NCBI GenBank assembly: GCA_014138095.1
Contig: JACGXE010000004.1
Coordinates: 186,001-250,000 of the forward strand
DNA: 64,000 nucleotides
Direction: 5' to 3'
Origin: Ochrobactrum sp. RH2CCR150
GTDB lineage: Bacteria > Pseudomonadota > Alphaproteobacteria > Rhizobiales > Rhizobiaceae
Numbering within the stretch: the stretch's first letter is position 1; every line of letters starts with the position of its first letter. Both the position numbers and the translations under genes were made by a program. This document shows positions 26,601-35,255 of the stretch, piece by piece. A model generated the notes under the pieces. That model ran no database searches, was not told the DNA's origin, and saw only the letters and a program-made list of their open reading frames with translations.

Positions 26601-27266
26601 AATTTCAATGAAAAAGGCCTTGGCATGCCCCGCGATCTGGACAAGGCCAAGACCTGGTATCAGCTCTCGGCGCAGCAGGGCAATGCAAGCGCGATGCACA
26701 ATCTTGCCGTTCTGTTTGCAACCGGCGCAAATGGCGCGCCGGACAATACGTCGGCTGCACGCTGGTTTACTGAAGCTGCCGATCTCGGCGTGAAGGACAG
26801 CCAGTTCAATCTCGGCATTCTAGCAGCCAAGGGTCTTGGCATTCCGGTTAATCTGGAAGAGAGCTACAAGTGGTTCGCGCTTGCCGCCAATGCTGGCGAC
26901 AAGGACGCAGCCCAGAAGCGCGACCAGATTGCCGAAGCACTGAAGCCCGAACAGCTGGAACAGGCCAAGGCCACCGTCCAGTCGTGGAAGCCAAAGACGC
27001 TGAACGAAGCCACCAATTCCATTGACGTGCCGGATGCATGGACGGAAGCCAAGCCAACCACCACCGGCTCGGTCGACATGAAGAAGGCAGTTCGCAACAT
27101 CCAGCTCATCCTTCAGAAGAACGGCTATGATGTCGGCACAGCTGACGGCGTGATGGGCGGCAAGACCCGCACGGCCATTGCCTCCTTCCAGAAAGCCAAT
27201 GGTCTGCAGCCGACCGGTAATGTCGATCAGAAGCTGGTTCAGCTGCTGTTGCAGAAGAACACGTAA
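23670..27266 (+). CDS. podJ: PodJ-like polar localisation protein with Sel1 repeats and peptidoglycan-binding domain
   Basis: This large protein of about 1198 residues has a cytoplasmic part dominated by heptad-rich coiled coils to about residue 640 and a charged, Ala-rich linker. One membrane segment lies near residues 795-818 (PILMAIGAVMIAMAGLQVG), followed by a Pro/Ala-rich periplasmic stretch. Four Sel1-like repeats lie near 920-1090 (ALFEIGNRYMEGRGV, APAQYRLGNFNEKGLG, SAMHNLAVLFATGAN, SQFNLGILAAKGLG). A C-terminal peptidoglycan-binding domain starts near 1134 (IQLILQKNGYDVGTADGVMGGKTRTAIASFQ). This order matches PodJ polarity factors of Caulobacter and Agrobacterium. The ATG at 23670 is the first in frame. 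Confidence 0.85.
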   Translation: MANPELASGSRSRIDDLNAHRERRPASAAMQELDRTLAGLERRLMELEQDAPVAPHPNAPSFAAHQPAAARYTDETAAGLAEIADNLRRRRDSQQQEQAQPRFASSTEISDASREMSRMQRAASEEGFSQRMSDDFDRLSESVHLLAERSSEANAQALRRQFDELNRTVHTLAREETLRRLDNRWDRFDEQMQAFEKRHDAVNPALNAIGSRLEQMREAIGTLPQSHAFSAIEERIGRLTHSIEDALNPQNAAPFEQDMLNQIDTRLDEISRAIIATSRAQRPDQEDARRLERIEKRLAELADQIDGSASRQNSDVLFQKLSELSQRIDVLSGGQALPDRIAEQLAHQISLLANQVAKVTENLSQSDYRSVEARLEAIGQKLENADRRSHEPDPAVLDTIDRRFAELTERLDSQYGSRSIDSDAIHTLEGRLDDISQQISLGLLQAPQYEMPNLADSEAIRNLEDQIANIAHHLAQPVAELAQIKPRLDSIERSITTNRETVLDAAREAAESAVARVLQHGNQGDTAIARQLADDMKSLEMLARNTDERNSKTFEAVHDTLVKIVDRLSRLEQDMGSQSVNADSFANRGVDKREDDARPAMALAEEPAPRFTAPEASAPRLNTPRSPAAAAAEAAFATIQGETAVVTAPTGEASAKSSLFGGLAKAMRGRRAEKNDVNTDNDLKAESFDKTDAPAFESEMAAVEPIVENEPDARFGGDHMPDLNSIMKRVREERRQREDAADAALAANGKVDFITAARRAAQLAAAESEHLQKGSAKGAGKKKKSVGDIMQRQRKPILMAIGAVMIAMAGLQVGSAFLTRDEPTDATVDLAPQPETPAVETPAAPQAPVQAEAPVQTETPQVTEPRQEKAEAPAASDQPPSIETVIASAPTTPVEVSAPEQAASPSAPAQVAIPAIPEEAGPAALREAAAKGDARALFEIGNRYMEGRGVTADFNKAAQWYDISAGQGFAPAQYRLGNFNEKGLGMPRDLDKAKTWYQLSAQQGNASAMHNLAVLFATGANGAPDNTSAARWFTEAADLGVKDSQFNLGILAAKGLGIPVNLEESYKWFALAANAGDKDAAQKRDQIAEALKPEQLEQAKATVQSWKPKTLNEATNSIDVPDAWTEAKPTTTGSVDMKKAVRNIQLILQKNGYDVGTADGVMGGKTRTAIASFQKANGLQPTGNVDQKLVQLLLQKNT

Positions 27267-27447
27267 TATCCGTCGCAGAGAGTCCAGAAAATGCCGCTAA
27301 AGGCGGCATACCATTGCAGGAAAGTAACACGTCCGGCGCAAGGTAACCGTAATGACAATCGGCGTTTGACTTCACGGTCCCGGCAGCGCAAGACGGTAGG
27401 TGAACAGGCCTCGCGGAATTGCGCGACCGCAGCGGGCCGTAGAGCGT

Positions 27448-28389
27448 ATGCGTCCGTCAAAGCCGGGTTCGGAATTGGGTATTTATCTTCCCATTGCAGA
27501 ATTATCGGTCAACATGCTGGTTCTGCTCAGCATGGGCGCTGCGGTTGGCTTTCTTTCCGGATTGTTCGGTGTTGGTGGCGGATTTCTGATCACGCCACTC
27601 CTGATCTTCTATAATATTCCACCGGCCATCGCCGTTGCGACTGGCGCCAATCAGGTTATCGCTTCATCCGTTTCCGGTGCGCTCGTTCATTTCAAACGGC
27701 GAACGCTGGACATCAAGCTCGGCCTGTTTCTCGTGGCTGGCGGTATCGTCGGCTCGTTGCTTGGTATTTTCGTCTTCTCGTGGCTGCGTGAACTCGGTCA
27801 GCTCGATCTGATTGTTTCGATCCTCTATGTGTTTTTCCTCGGCAGCGTCGGCGGACTGATGCTGGTGGAAAGCCTGCGTGCTTTGCGGCGGGTCAAGAAA
27901 GGCGGCGCGGTGCGCCGACCCGGCCAGCACACATGGATACACAAACTGCCGTTCAAGATGCGGTTCCGCGCCTCGACCATCTATGTCAGCATCATCCCGG
28001 TTCTCGGTATCGGCTTCTTCATCGGCCTTTTGTCATCGATCATGGGCGTTGGCGGCGGCTTCATCATGGTGCCCGCGCTGATCTATCTTTTGCATGTGCC
28101 CACCAATGTGGTCGTCGGCACGTCGCTCTTTCAGATTACATTCGTGACGGCCTTCACAACGGTCATGCAGGCGACGACAAACCAGTCCATCGATATTGTG
28201 CTGGCCTTCCTGCTGATGGTGGGCGGCGTTATCGGCGCGCAATATGGTGCGCGCGCCGGACAAAAGTTGCGCGGCGAGCAGTTGCGGCTCTTGCTTGCCC
28301 TGCTGGTGCTGGCCGTTGCACTGCGCCTCGCCTTTGGCCTGTTCGTGCGACCAGACAATCTGTTCTCAATAACGATAGCGGATTTTTGA
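27448..28389 (+). CDS. Sulfite exporter TauE/SafE family membrane protein
   Basis: This membrane protein of about 313 residues has two repeats of the TauE/SafE family, each opened by a conserved glycine motif (GFLSGLFGVGGGFLITPLLIFY and GLLSSIMGVGGGFIMVPALIYL). About eight membrane helices are expected. Members export sulfite or organosulfonates, but many are uncharacterised. The start is uncertain: the ATG at 27448 is used, and a GTG at 27400 or a TTG near 27475 are alternatives. No strong ribosome site decides it. It is followed 1 bp later by a TIGR02186-like gene, an arrangement that suggests the two act together. Confidence 0.8.
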   Translation: MRPSKPGSELGIYLPIAELSVNMLVLLSMGAAVGFLSGLFGVGGGFLITPLLIFYNIPPAIAVATGANQVIASSVSGALVHFKRRTLDIKLGLFLVAGGIVGSLLGIFVFSWLRELGQLDLIVSILYVFFLGSVGGLMLVESLRALRRVKKGGAVRRPGQHTWIHKLPFKMRFRASTIYVSIIPVLGIGFFIGLLSSIMGVGGGFIMVPALIYLLHVPTNVVVGTSLFQITFVTAFTTVMQATTNQSIDIVLAFLLMVGGVIGAQYGARAGQKLRGEQLRLLLALLVLAVALRLAFGLFVRPDNLFSITIADF

Positions 28390-28390
28390 G

Positions 28391-29215
28391 ATGCGGGCCG
28401 CTGCTCTCACTTCGGCAATGGCGTTATCGCTGATGGCGGGTGCGGCTTTTGCGCAGGTCAACGCAAGCGGCGACGGCAATACGGTCCCTCAATTGCAGAC
28501 CCCTGCGGAAGAAACCATCGATATCGGCCTTTCGACCGAAACCATTGCCATTACCTCCAATTTCGGCGGCACGGATCTGACGATTTTCGGCGCGCTGGAC
28601 AATGCCGATCCGATGATCCAGCGGCAGGGACGCTACGATATTATCGTGGTTCTGCAGGGGCCGGAGCGCAATCTGGTGGTGCGCAAGAAGGAGCGTTATC
28701 TGGGCGTCTGGATCAATGCTGATTCAGAGACTTTTCTCGGCGTTCCGCTATCCTATTCGCTCGCCTCGACGCGCAATCTGCAAGATATTGCGGATGAGAA
28801 GATTTACCGCCAGCTTTCGGTCGGCGTCCGCAATTTCTATCTGAACCCGGAAGACCCTTCGAGCCTTTCAGGCAACATTCCGAAATTCGGCACAGAGCTT
28901 CGCGAGATGAAGATCCGGCAGGGACTTTACAGTCAGCGTATTGGCGGTGTGGAATTCGTGTCTCGCACCTTGTTTCGCGCAACGCTCAACCTGCCCGCCA
29001 ATGTTCCGGTTGGGCGACACAAGGCGCGCGCGCTCCTGTTTCGCAACGGTGTGTTTCTGCGCGAAGCCAATGCCGGTCTCGAAATCGTCAAGGCCGGTCT
29101 GGAGCAGAGCGTTTATAACGCCGCCCACCAATATAGCCTGCTCTATGGTCTGTTCGCGGTTTTCCTCGCGGTCTTCACCGGCTGGTTCGGACGTATCCTG
29201 TTCCGTAAAGATTAA
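28391..29215 (+). CDS. TIGR02186-like periplasmic protein with C-terminal membrane anchor
   Basis: This 274-residue protein has a signal peptide (MRAAALTSAMALSLMAGAAFAQ). Its beta-rich periplasmic body contains ETIDIGLSTETIAITSNFGGTDLTIFGAL and LVVRKKERYLGVWINADSETF. One C-terminal membrane helix is followed by RILFRKD. This is the pattern of the uncharacterised family found next to TauE/SafE permeases. It starts 1 bp after the permease stop codon. The function is not known; it may be an accessory subunit of the exporter. It ends directly against the convergent pdeM stop with no spacer. Confidence 0.75.
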   Translation: MRAAALTSAMALSLMAGAAFAQVNASGDGNTVPQLQTPAEETIDIGLSTETIAITSNFGGTDLTIFGALDNADPMIQRQGRYDIIVVLQGPERNLVVRKKERYLGVWINADSETFLGVPLSYSLASTRNLQDIADEKIYRQLSVGVRNFYLNPEDPSSLSGNIPKFGTELREMKIRQGLYSQRIGGVEFVSRTLFRATLNLPANVPVGRHKARALLFRNGVFLREANAGLEIVKAGLEQSVYNAAHQYSLLYGLFAVFLAVFTGWFGRILFRKD

Positions 29216-29935
29216 TCAACCGCCATGCAGCGCACCGCGGGCAATCGGATAGACCTTGCCTTGCCCCAGCATATAGGCGCGTAGCGTTTCATCCACGAAA
29301 AGGCCGCGAAAGGCCCGATCCAGCACATTGAGCGCGCCGGTATAGGCGCCAAAGGCGGGCATGATCAGCCTCTCGCCATCGCTGACGAAACAGGGGCGGC
29401 GCACCGAGCGCCCGCGCCGTACGATGCGAGCCGCCGGATGCAGATGGCCCGCAATCTCGCCCTGCCCAAGCTTGCGCGAAGGCTCGTGCCGAAACACCAG
29501 CGGTCCGACCGCCAGTTCCTCCACACAATCGCCCGGAAGATCAACCGGGCGTTCGGGATCGTGATTTCCAGTGATCCAGAACCAGTCGCGATGTTCCATC
29601 AGCGATTTTAGTCGGATGGCGTAGAGCGACGGCAGGCGTTCGCTGGCTTTCGGATCATGAAAACTGTCGCCGAGGCTGATGATCGTTTTTGGCTGGTAAC
29701 GGGCGATTGCCGCAGCCAGCATATCGAGCGTTGCTGCCGTGTCGTAAGGCGGAATGAGTTGCCCGCGCCGCGCAAAGGATGAACCCTTTTCCAGATGCAG
29801 ATCGGACACGACCAGCATATTCATATCCGGCAGGAAAAGCGCGCCTGAAGGATCGCAAACGGCAGCAATGCCGCGCACGTCCATATGCGCGAGACTATAG
29901 GCCTCGCCATTGCTCCAGACAGCCGTTCTTCTCAT
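29216..29935 (-). CDS. pdeM: Ligase-associated DNA damage response endonuclease PdeM
   Basis: This 239-residue calcineurin-like metallophosphoesterase has the metal-site motifs VVSDLHLEKG, SLGDSFHD and TGNHD in order, with later histidines in FRHEPSR and IAGHLHPAARI. It overlaps the helicase stop codon by 4 bp (ATGA) and so is translated after it. It is part of the widespread bacterial cluster of ATP-dependent ligase, Lhr helicase, MBL-fold exonuclease and this phosphoesterase. Its biological substrate is not established from the sequence. Confidence 0.88.
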   Translation of the reverse strand: MRRTAVWSNGEAYSLAHMDVRGIAAVCDPSGALFLPDMNMLVVSDLHLEKGSSFARRGQLIPPYDTAATLDMLAAAIARYQPKTIISLGDSFHDPKASERLPSLYAIRLKSLMEHRDWFWITGNHDPERPVDLPGDCVEELAVGPLVFRHEPSRKLGQGEIAGHLHPAARIVRRGRSVRRPCFVSDGERLIMPAFGAYTGALNVLDRAFRGLFVDETLRAYMLGQGKVYPIARGALHGG

Positions 29936-32448
29936 TCCATTGCCTCGCGGATGAGATCGTCAGCCGTTTCTTCTAGCAGCATTTCATCGCCCTCGCCTGC
30001 CACACGCTCGCGCCCGATTTCCAGCATCACCGGCAGGGCGAGTGGCGAAATACGCTCAAGCGGCTTGTGCAAGAGATGTCCTTTCACGCGCGCCAGCATG
30101 TCGCCGAGGCGCTTGATATCGAGTAGTCCTGTCGCGGCATCCGCTCGCGTTGCCTGCAACAATATATGGTCAGGCTCGTGGCCACGCAGAACGTCATAGA
30201 TCAGATCGGTGGAAACAGTCACCTGCCGCCCCGTCTTTTCCAGTCCCGGATGACGCCGCTCGATCAAGCCGGAAATGACGGCGCAATTACGGAAAGTACG
30301 CTTTAAAAGATAGCTTTCGTCGAGCCATGCTTCGAGATCGTCGCCCAGCATGTCTTCATCGAACAGGCGCGTGAGATTGAGCGATCCGGAGCGGATCATC
30401 GCGCCCATATCCTTCAGCCCCCACAGGCCCAGCGAATAATCGGTGGCGACAAAGCCCAGCGGATGTGCGCCCATACGCTCCAGACGGCGCGTCAGCAACA
30501 TGCCAAGCGTCTGATGAGCAAGCCTGCCCTCAAACGGATAAGCCACCATGTAGAACCGTCCACCACGCGGAAAAGTCTCGATCAGCAATTCATCGGTACG
30601 CGGCAGCACGGATTTGAATTCCTGCACCTCCAGCCACTCGCGCACCTGCTCGGGCAAAAACTGCCAGCGCGCACGGTCAGCCAGCATGGCGCGCACCTGA
30701 GAGGCGAGATAGGTCGAAAGCGGAAACTTACCGCCTGCATAGACAGGTATCTTCGCATCCTGTCCGGCGGCGTTGGTCGTGATGCATTCGTTTTCGCGAA
30801 TGCCTTCGAAGCGCAGCACCTTTCCGGCGAAAAGGAAAGTATCGCCAGGTGTCATCGTTTCCAGAAAATACTCTTCGATCCTGCCCAGAACCCGGCCACC
30901 ATAGGCGCTGGCCCTTTTGCCACCACGTGTGAGCCGAACATTCAGTTCCGGCGCTTCGACAATCGTGCCGATGTTCAGGCGATATTGCTGCGCGATCCGC
31001 GGATTGGACACCCGCCACGTCCCATCCACCGTCTTGCGGATTTTGGCAAAGCGCTCATAGGTTTTCAGCGCATAACCACCCGTTGCGACAAAATCCAGAA
31101 TACGATCAAAGCTTTGGCGCGAAAGGTTCATGTAGGGTGCAGCACTGCGCACTTCGGCAAAAAGCTGATCGGCATTGAACGGCTCAGCGCAAGCCATGCC
31201 CAGTACGTGCTGTGCCAGCACATCAAGCGCACCGTCGATCAGTGGCGGCGTATCCTGCGCGCCCAGATAATTGGCGTCGAGTGCGGCGCGGCACTCCATC
31301 ACCTCGAAACGGTTGGCGGGTACAAGAATGGCGCGGCTCGGTTCGTCCATACGGTGATTGGCACGACCGATACGCTGTGCCAAACGGCTCGCCCCCTTGG
31401 GCGCACCGACATGGATAACCAGATCGACATCGCCCCAGTCGATACCCAGATCAAGCGTGGACGTCGCGACAACAGCCCGCAACGTATTGGCGGCCATGGC
31501 CTGCTCGACCTTGCGGCGCTGGCTGGCATCAAGCGAGCCGTGATGCAAGGCAATCGGCAGCGTATCTTCATTGATGCGCCACAGCTCCTGAAACAGCATT
31601 TCCGCCTGACTGCGCGTATTGACGAAAAGCAGCGTGGTCCGATGCGCCCGGATCGCCTGATAGACATCGGCAATGGCATAGCGTGCGGAATGTCCGGCCC
31701 AGGGCACCCGCTCCTCGGAATCGAGAATGGATATTTCCGGCTTCGCACCACCATCCACCGTCACGAGACCGGCTTTGGGACCAGTGCCGTCCTGTGCCAC
31801 AAGCCAGCGGCGCAATTGGTCCGGCTCAGCCACCGTCGCGGACAGGCCAATGGTCTGCACTTGCGGTTGCAGACGGCGCAGTCGCGCCAGCCCCAAAGCC
31901 AGCAAATGGCCGCGCTTGGAAATCACCAGCGAATGCAACTCGTCCAGCACCACATAGCGCAACCCTCTGAAGAACTGCTCCGCCCCCTTGGAAGCAATCA
32001 GCAACGCAAGCTGTTCCGGTGTCGTCAGCAGAATATCGGGCGGCGCCAGTTTCTGCCGCTGGCGCTTATGCGCAGGCGTATCGCCAGTGCGGGTCTCGAT
32101 GGTGATATCAAGCCCCATTTCCTCGACCGGCACTGTCAGGTTGCGATGGATATCGACAGCGAGCGCCTTCAGCGGCGAGATATAAAGCGTATGAACGCCG
32201 CGCTTCGCCATGCCCGGTTTTTTACGGCCATTTCGATCAAGATCCACCAGCGCGGGCAAAAATCCGGCAAGCGTCTTGCCCGCACCAGTTGGCGCGATCA
32301 GCAAGGTTGATTGCCCCTCTTCGGCACGCGCCAGCAATTCAAGCTGATGCGCGCGCGGCGACCAGCCCTTGGAACCGAACCATTCGACAAAACGGTCCGG
32401 CAGGGCAAAAGCGGCAGATGCGGCGGCGGGCTTCAAATTCAGTGTCAC
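29932..32448 (-). CDS. Ligase-associated DEAD/DEAH-box helicase (Lhr-Core type)
   Basis: This 838-residue superfamily 2 helicase has Walker A LIAPTGAGKTLAGF, a DELH motif II in RYVVLDELHSLVISKRGH, TIGLSATVAEPDQLRRWL, and motifs V and VI (TSTLDLGIDWGDVDLVIH, QRIGRANHRMDEPSRA). A winged-helix and Lhr-specific C-terminal region follow. The length matches the Lhr-Core form rather than full Lhr. The start is a GTG at 32448. It is divergent from the exonuclease/ligase pair with a 122-bp gap and is followed by pdeM. It translocates on single-stranded DNA and unwinds hybrids in studied relatives. Confidence 0.9.
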   Translation of the reverse strand: MTLNLKPAAASAAFALPDRFVEWFGSKGWSPRAHQLELLARAEEGQSTLLIAPTGAGKTLAGFLPALVDLDRNGRKKPGMAKRGVHTLYISPLKALAVDIHRNLTVPVEEMGLDITIETRTGDTPAHKRQRQKLAPPDILLTTPEQLALLIASKGAEQFFRGLRYVVLDELHSLVISKRGHLLALGLARLRRLQPQVQTIGLSATVAEPDQLRRWLVAQDGTGPKAGLVTVDGGAKPEISILDSEERVPWAGHSARYAIADVYQAIRAHRTTLLFVNTRSQAEMLFQELWRINEDTLPIALHHGSLDASQRRKVEQAMAANTLRAVVATSTLDLGIDWGDVDLVIHVGAPKGASRLAQRIGRANHRMDEPSRAILVPANRFEVMECRAALDANYLGAQDTPPLIDGALDVLAQHVLGMACAEPFNADQLFAEVRSAAPYMNLSRQSFDRILDFVATGGYALKTYERFAKIRKTVDGTWRVSNPRIAQQYRLNIGTIVEAPELNVRLTRGGKRASAYGGRVLGRIEEYFLETMTPGDTFLFAGKVLRFEGIRENECITTNAAGQDAKIPVYAGGKFPLSTYLASQVRAMLADRARWQFLPEQVREWLEVQEFKSVLPRTDELLIETFPRGGRFYMVAYPFEGRLAHQTLGMLLTRRLERMGAHPLGFVATDYSLGLWGLKDMGAMIRSGSLNLTRLFDEDMLGDDLEAWLDESYLLKRTFRNCAVISGLIERRHPGLEKTGRQVTVSTDLIYDVLRGHEPDHILLQATRADAATGLLDIKRLGDMLARVKGHLLHKPLERISPLALPVMLEIGRERVAGEGDEMLLEETADDLIREAME

Positions 32449-32570
32449 GCCCCCAATCTAATAGCCGCGCAGCACCACGCCAAGATGTTTGTTCACTTTT
32501 GTTCTCATTTTGTCAGCAATGACGCCGCGCTTCTCTTTTCAGCACGAAGCTGCTGACCTATCTTGGCTTT

Positions 32571-33584
32571 ATGCGCTTCAACCAGCTCTTATGTTCTTCT
32601 CCGAAAGGTCTTTATTGCCCGCCCGGCGATTTTTATATCGATCCGGTGCGTCCGGTGGAGCGCGCGCTGATCACCCACGGCCACTCAGACCATGCCCGCG
32701 CAGGACACACCCATGTTCTGGCCACGCAGGAAACGCTCGACATCATGCGGCTTCGCTATGGCGAGGGCTTTGCCGAGACCATGCAGGCAATGGCGTTGGG
32801 TGAGCCGCTGACGATCAATGGCGTTCGCGTCAGTTTTCACGGCGCTGGCCATGTGCTCGGTTCGGCACAGATCGCCGTTGAAAAAGATGCAACGCGGATC
32901 GTAGCATCCGGCGACTACAAGCGCGCTGCCGATCCGACCTGCGTGCCATTCGAGCCCGTTAAATGCGATGTCTTCATCACTGAAGCGACATTCGCGCTGC
33001 CGGTGTTCCGCCACCCCGACGCATCGCATGAAATCGCAAAGCTTCTGAAATCACTCACCCTCTTTCCCGAGCGCGCGCATCTTGTCGGCGCTTACTCGCT
33101 CGGCAAAGCGCAACGCGTGATCAAGCTCATTCGCAATGCAGGCTATAGCGAGCCGATCTATATTCACGGCGCTTTGGAAACATTGTGCGACTATTACCAG
33201 ATGCGCGGTATCGATCTCGGCCCTCTTGAACCCGCAACATTGGAGCGAGGCGAGAAACAGCCTGATTTTGCTGGCAAGATTATCGTCGGCCCGCCAACCG
33301 CCTTTTCCGATCGCTGGGCGCGGCGGTTTCCCGATCCGGTTCCGGCTTTTGCCTCCGGCTGGATGCGCATCCGCCAACGCGCCAAGCAACAGGGTATCGA
33401 ACTGCCGCTGATCATCTCCGACCATTGTGATTGGGACGAACTGACGGAGACGATTGCAGAGATCGCACCGGCGGAGGTCTGGGTCACGCATGGGCGGGAG
33501 GAGGCTCTGGTTCGCTGGTGCGAATTGCAGAACATCCCGGCAAAGCCGCTGCATCTTATCGGCTATGAAGATGAGGGCGATTGA
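32571..33584 (+). CDS. Ligase-associated MBL-fold DNA exonuclease
   Basis: This 337-residue metallo-beta-lactamase-fold nuclease has the motif THGHSDHARAGH near residue 34. Later metal-binding segments are SFHGAGHVLGSAQI, VASGDYKRA and VISDHCDWDELTETIAEIAPAEVWVTHG. It belongs to the same fold group as SNM1/Pso2 and CPSF nucleases. Its stop overlaps the ligase start (TGATG). In studied bacterial members this protein is a metal-dependent DNA nuclease acting with the ligase and helicase. Confidence 0.88.
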   Translation: MRFNQLLCSSPKGLYCPPGDFYIDPVRPVERALITHGHSDHARAGHTHVLATQETLDIMRLRYGEGFAETMQAMALGEPLTINGVRVSFHGAGHVLGSAQIAVEKDATRIVASGDYKRAADPTCVPFEPVKCDVFITEATFALPVFRHPDASHEIAKLLKSLTLFPERAHLVGAYSLGKAQRVIKLIRNAGYSEPIYIHGALETLCDYYQMRGIDLGPLEPATLERGEKQPDFAGKIIVGPPTAFSDRWARRFPDPVPAFASGWMRIRQRAKQQGIELPLIISDHCDWDELTETIAEIAPAEVWVTHGREEALVRWCELQNIPAKPLHLIGYEDEGD

Positions 33585-35203
33585 TGCGTGCTTTCGCCGA
33601 ACTTCTCGACCGTCTGGTTCTGACACCGCAGCGTAACGGCAAGCTGCGCCTGCTTGCCGATTATTTCCGCATCACGCCCGATCCCGACCGTGGATTGGCG
33701 CTGGCCGCCATCACACGCGATCTGGAACTGCAAAGTGTGAAACCCGCCATGCTGCGCGCCCTGATCGCCGAGCGGACGGACCCGACGCTTTTCGCCTATT
33801 CCTATGATTATGTCGGCGATCTGGCTGAAACCATTTCGCTGATCTGGCCCGGCCCCAGCGAGACCTCGCCGGGCACCAATCTGTCGCTCGGCGTGGTAGT
33901 GCATGAATTGCAACATGCCTCGCGCCGGGAAGGTCCGATGCTGGTATCAGGCTGGCTTGATCTTCTCGGCATATCGGAACGTTATGCCCTGCTGAAACTT
34001 GTAACCGGTGGCCTGCGCATCGGGGTTTCAGCACGCCTTGCAAAACAGGCACTCGCCGATTTCGGCGGCGTGGACGTGACGGAGATCGAAGAACTTTGGC
34101 ATGGCCAGTCACCGCCCTATACGGCGCTGTTTGCCTGGCTTGAAGGGCTTGCCCCTAAACCCGCAGCGACAGCCGATGCGCCTTTCCGCCCCGTAATGCT
34201 GGCCACTGCACTGGATGAAGCGGAGCTACCTTCGCTCGACCCCACCGCATTCAGCGCGGAATGGAAATGGGACGGCATCCGTGTGCAAGCCGTTTCGGAA
34301 AACGGAACCCGTAAGCTCTACTCACGTACCGGCGATGACATTTCCGGCACTTTTCCAGATGTGCTGGAGGCAATGGACTTTGAAGGCGCCATCGACGGCG
34401 AACTTCTCGTCGGTCATCACGGTGAAACAGGCATCGAGACCGCCACTTTCTCGGACCTGCAACAGCGATTGAACCGCAAGACCGTCAGCGCCAAACAATT
34501 GCGCGACTATCCGGCCTTCATCCGCGCCTATGATCTTCTGCAAGAGGGCAACCAGCAATCCGGCGAGGATTTGCGCGCCCTGCCCTTTGCCGAGCGCCGC
34601 AGGCGGCTTGAGGCCTTCGTCAGCCAACTCAACCCGCGTCGTTTTGATCTGTCGCCAGTGCTGCCATTTGCCGATTTCAGCGAACTGGCCGCCTTACGCG
34701 TCAACCCTCCGCACCCGGTCATCGAAGGCGTGATGCTGAAACGGCATGACAGTGCCTATCTTCCCGGACGCCCCAAGGGACCATGGTTCAAGTGGAAGCG
34801 CGATCCTTTCACCGTCGATGCGGTGGTCGTCTATGCGCAGCGTGGCCATGGCAAACGTTCTAGCTACTATTCAGACTTTACCTTCGCGGTCTGGACAGGA
34901 CCGGAGGATGAGCCCGTTCTGGTACCAGTCGGCAAGGCCTATTTCGGCTTCACCGACGAAGAGCTGAAACTGCTGGATAAATTTGTCCGGGAAAACACCA
35001 TCGAGCGTTTCGGTCCGGTGCGTTCGGTCCGCGCAGAACCCGATCACGGGCTGGTCGTGGAAGTGGCTTTCGAAGGATTGAACCGGTCAACCCGTCATAA
35101 ATCCGGTGTCGCCATGCGTTTTCCGCGCTTCTCGCGCCTGCGCTGGGATAAGCCGCCCCGTGAAGCGGACCGGCTCGAAACGCTGGAAAAGCTGCTGAGC
35201 TAA
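33584..35203 (+). CDS. Cisplatin damage response-type ATP-dependent DNA ligase
   Basis: This 539-residue ATP-dependent ligase has an N-terminal helical DNA-binding domain and an adenylation domain with the nucleophile Lys228 in WKWDGIR. Later motifs are DGELLV, EGVMLKRHDSAYLPGRPKGPWFKWKR and an OB-fold end. The ATG at 33584 was chosen because it overlaps the exonuclease stop, giving coupled translation. It joins nicked DNA in the accessory repair pathway encoded by this cluster and is distinct from the essential NAD-dependent ligase. Confidence 0.9.
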   Translation: MRAFAELLDRLVLTPQRNGKLRLLADYFRITPDPDRGLALAAITRDLELQSVKPAMLRALIAERTDPTLFAYSYDYVGDLAETISLIWPGPSETSPGTNLSLGVVVHELQHASRREGPMLVSGWLDLLGISERYALLKLVTGGLRIGVSARLAKQALADFGGVDVTEIEELWHGQSPPYTALFAWLEGLAPKPAATADAPFRPVMLATALDEAELPSLDPTAFSAEWKWDGIRVQAVSENGTRKLYSRTGDDISGTFPDVLEAMDFEGAIDGELLVGHHGETGIETATFSDLQQRLNRKTVSAKQLRDYPAFIRAYDLLQEGNQQSGEDLRALPFAERRRRLEAFVSQLNPRRFDLSPVLPFADFSELAALRVNPPHPVIEGVMLKRHDSAYLPGRPKGPWFKWKRDPFTVDAVVVYAQRGHGKRSSYYSDFTFAVWTGPEDEPVLVPVGKAYFGFTDEELKLLDKFVRENTIERFGPVRSVRAEPDHGLVVEVAFEGLNRSTRHKSGVAMRFPRFSRLRWDKPPREADRLETLEKLLS

Positions 35204-35255
35204 CTCAACTCGTAGAGAGAACAAGAAAAGCCAGCAGCCTTTTGTTTTACCGCGA

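Noticed and set aside
24996-26699. Minus-strand open frame of about 567 codons
   Set aside because: It is antisense to the podJ-type gene and arises from GC-rich codon bias.
30463-32310. Plus-strand open frame of about 615 codons
   Set aside because: It is antisense to the Lhr-type helicase, which has all helicase motifs.
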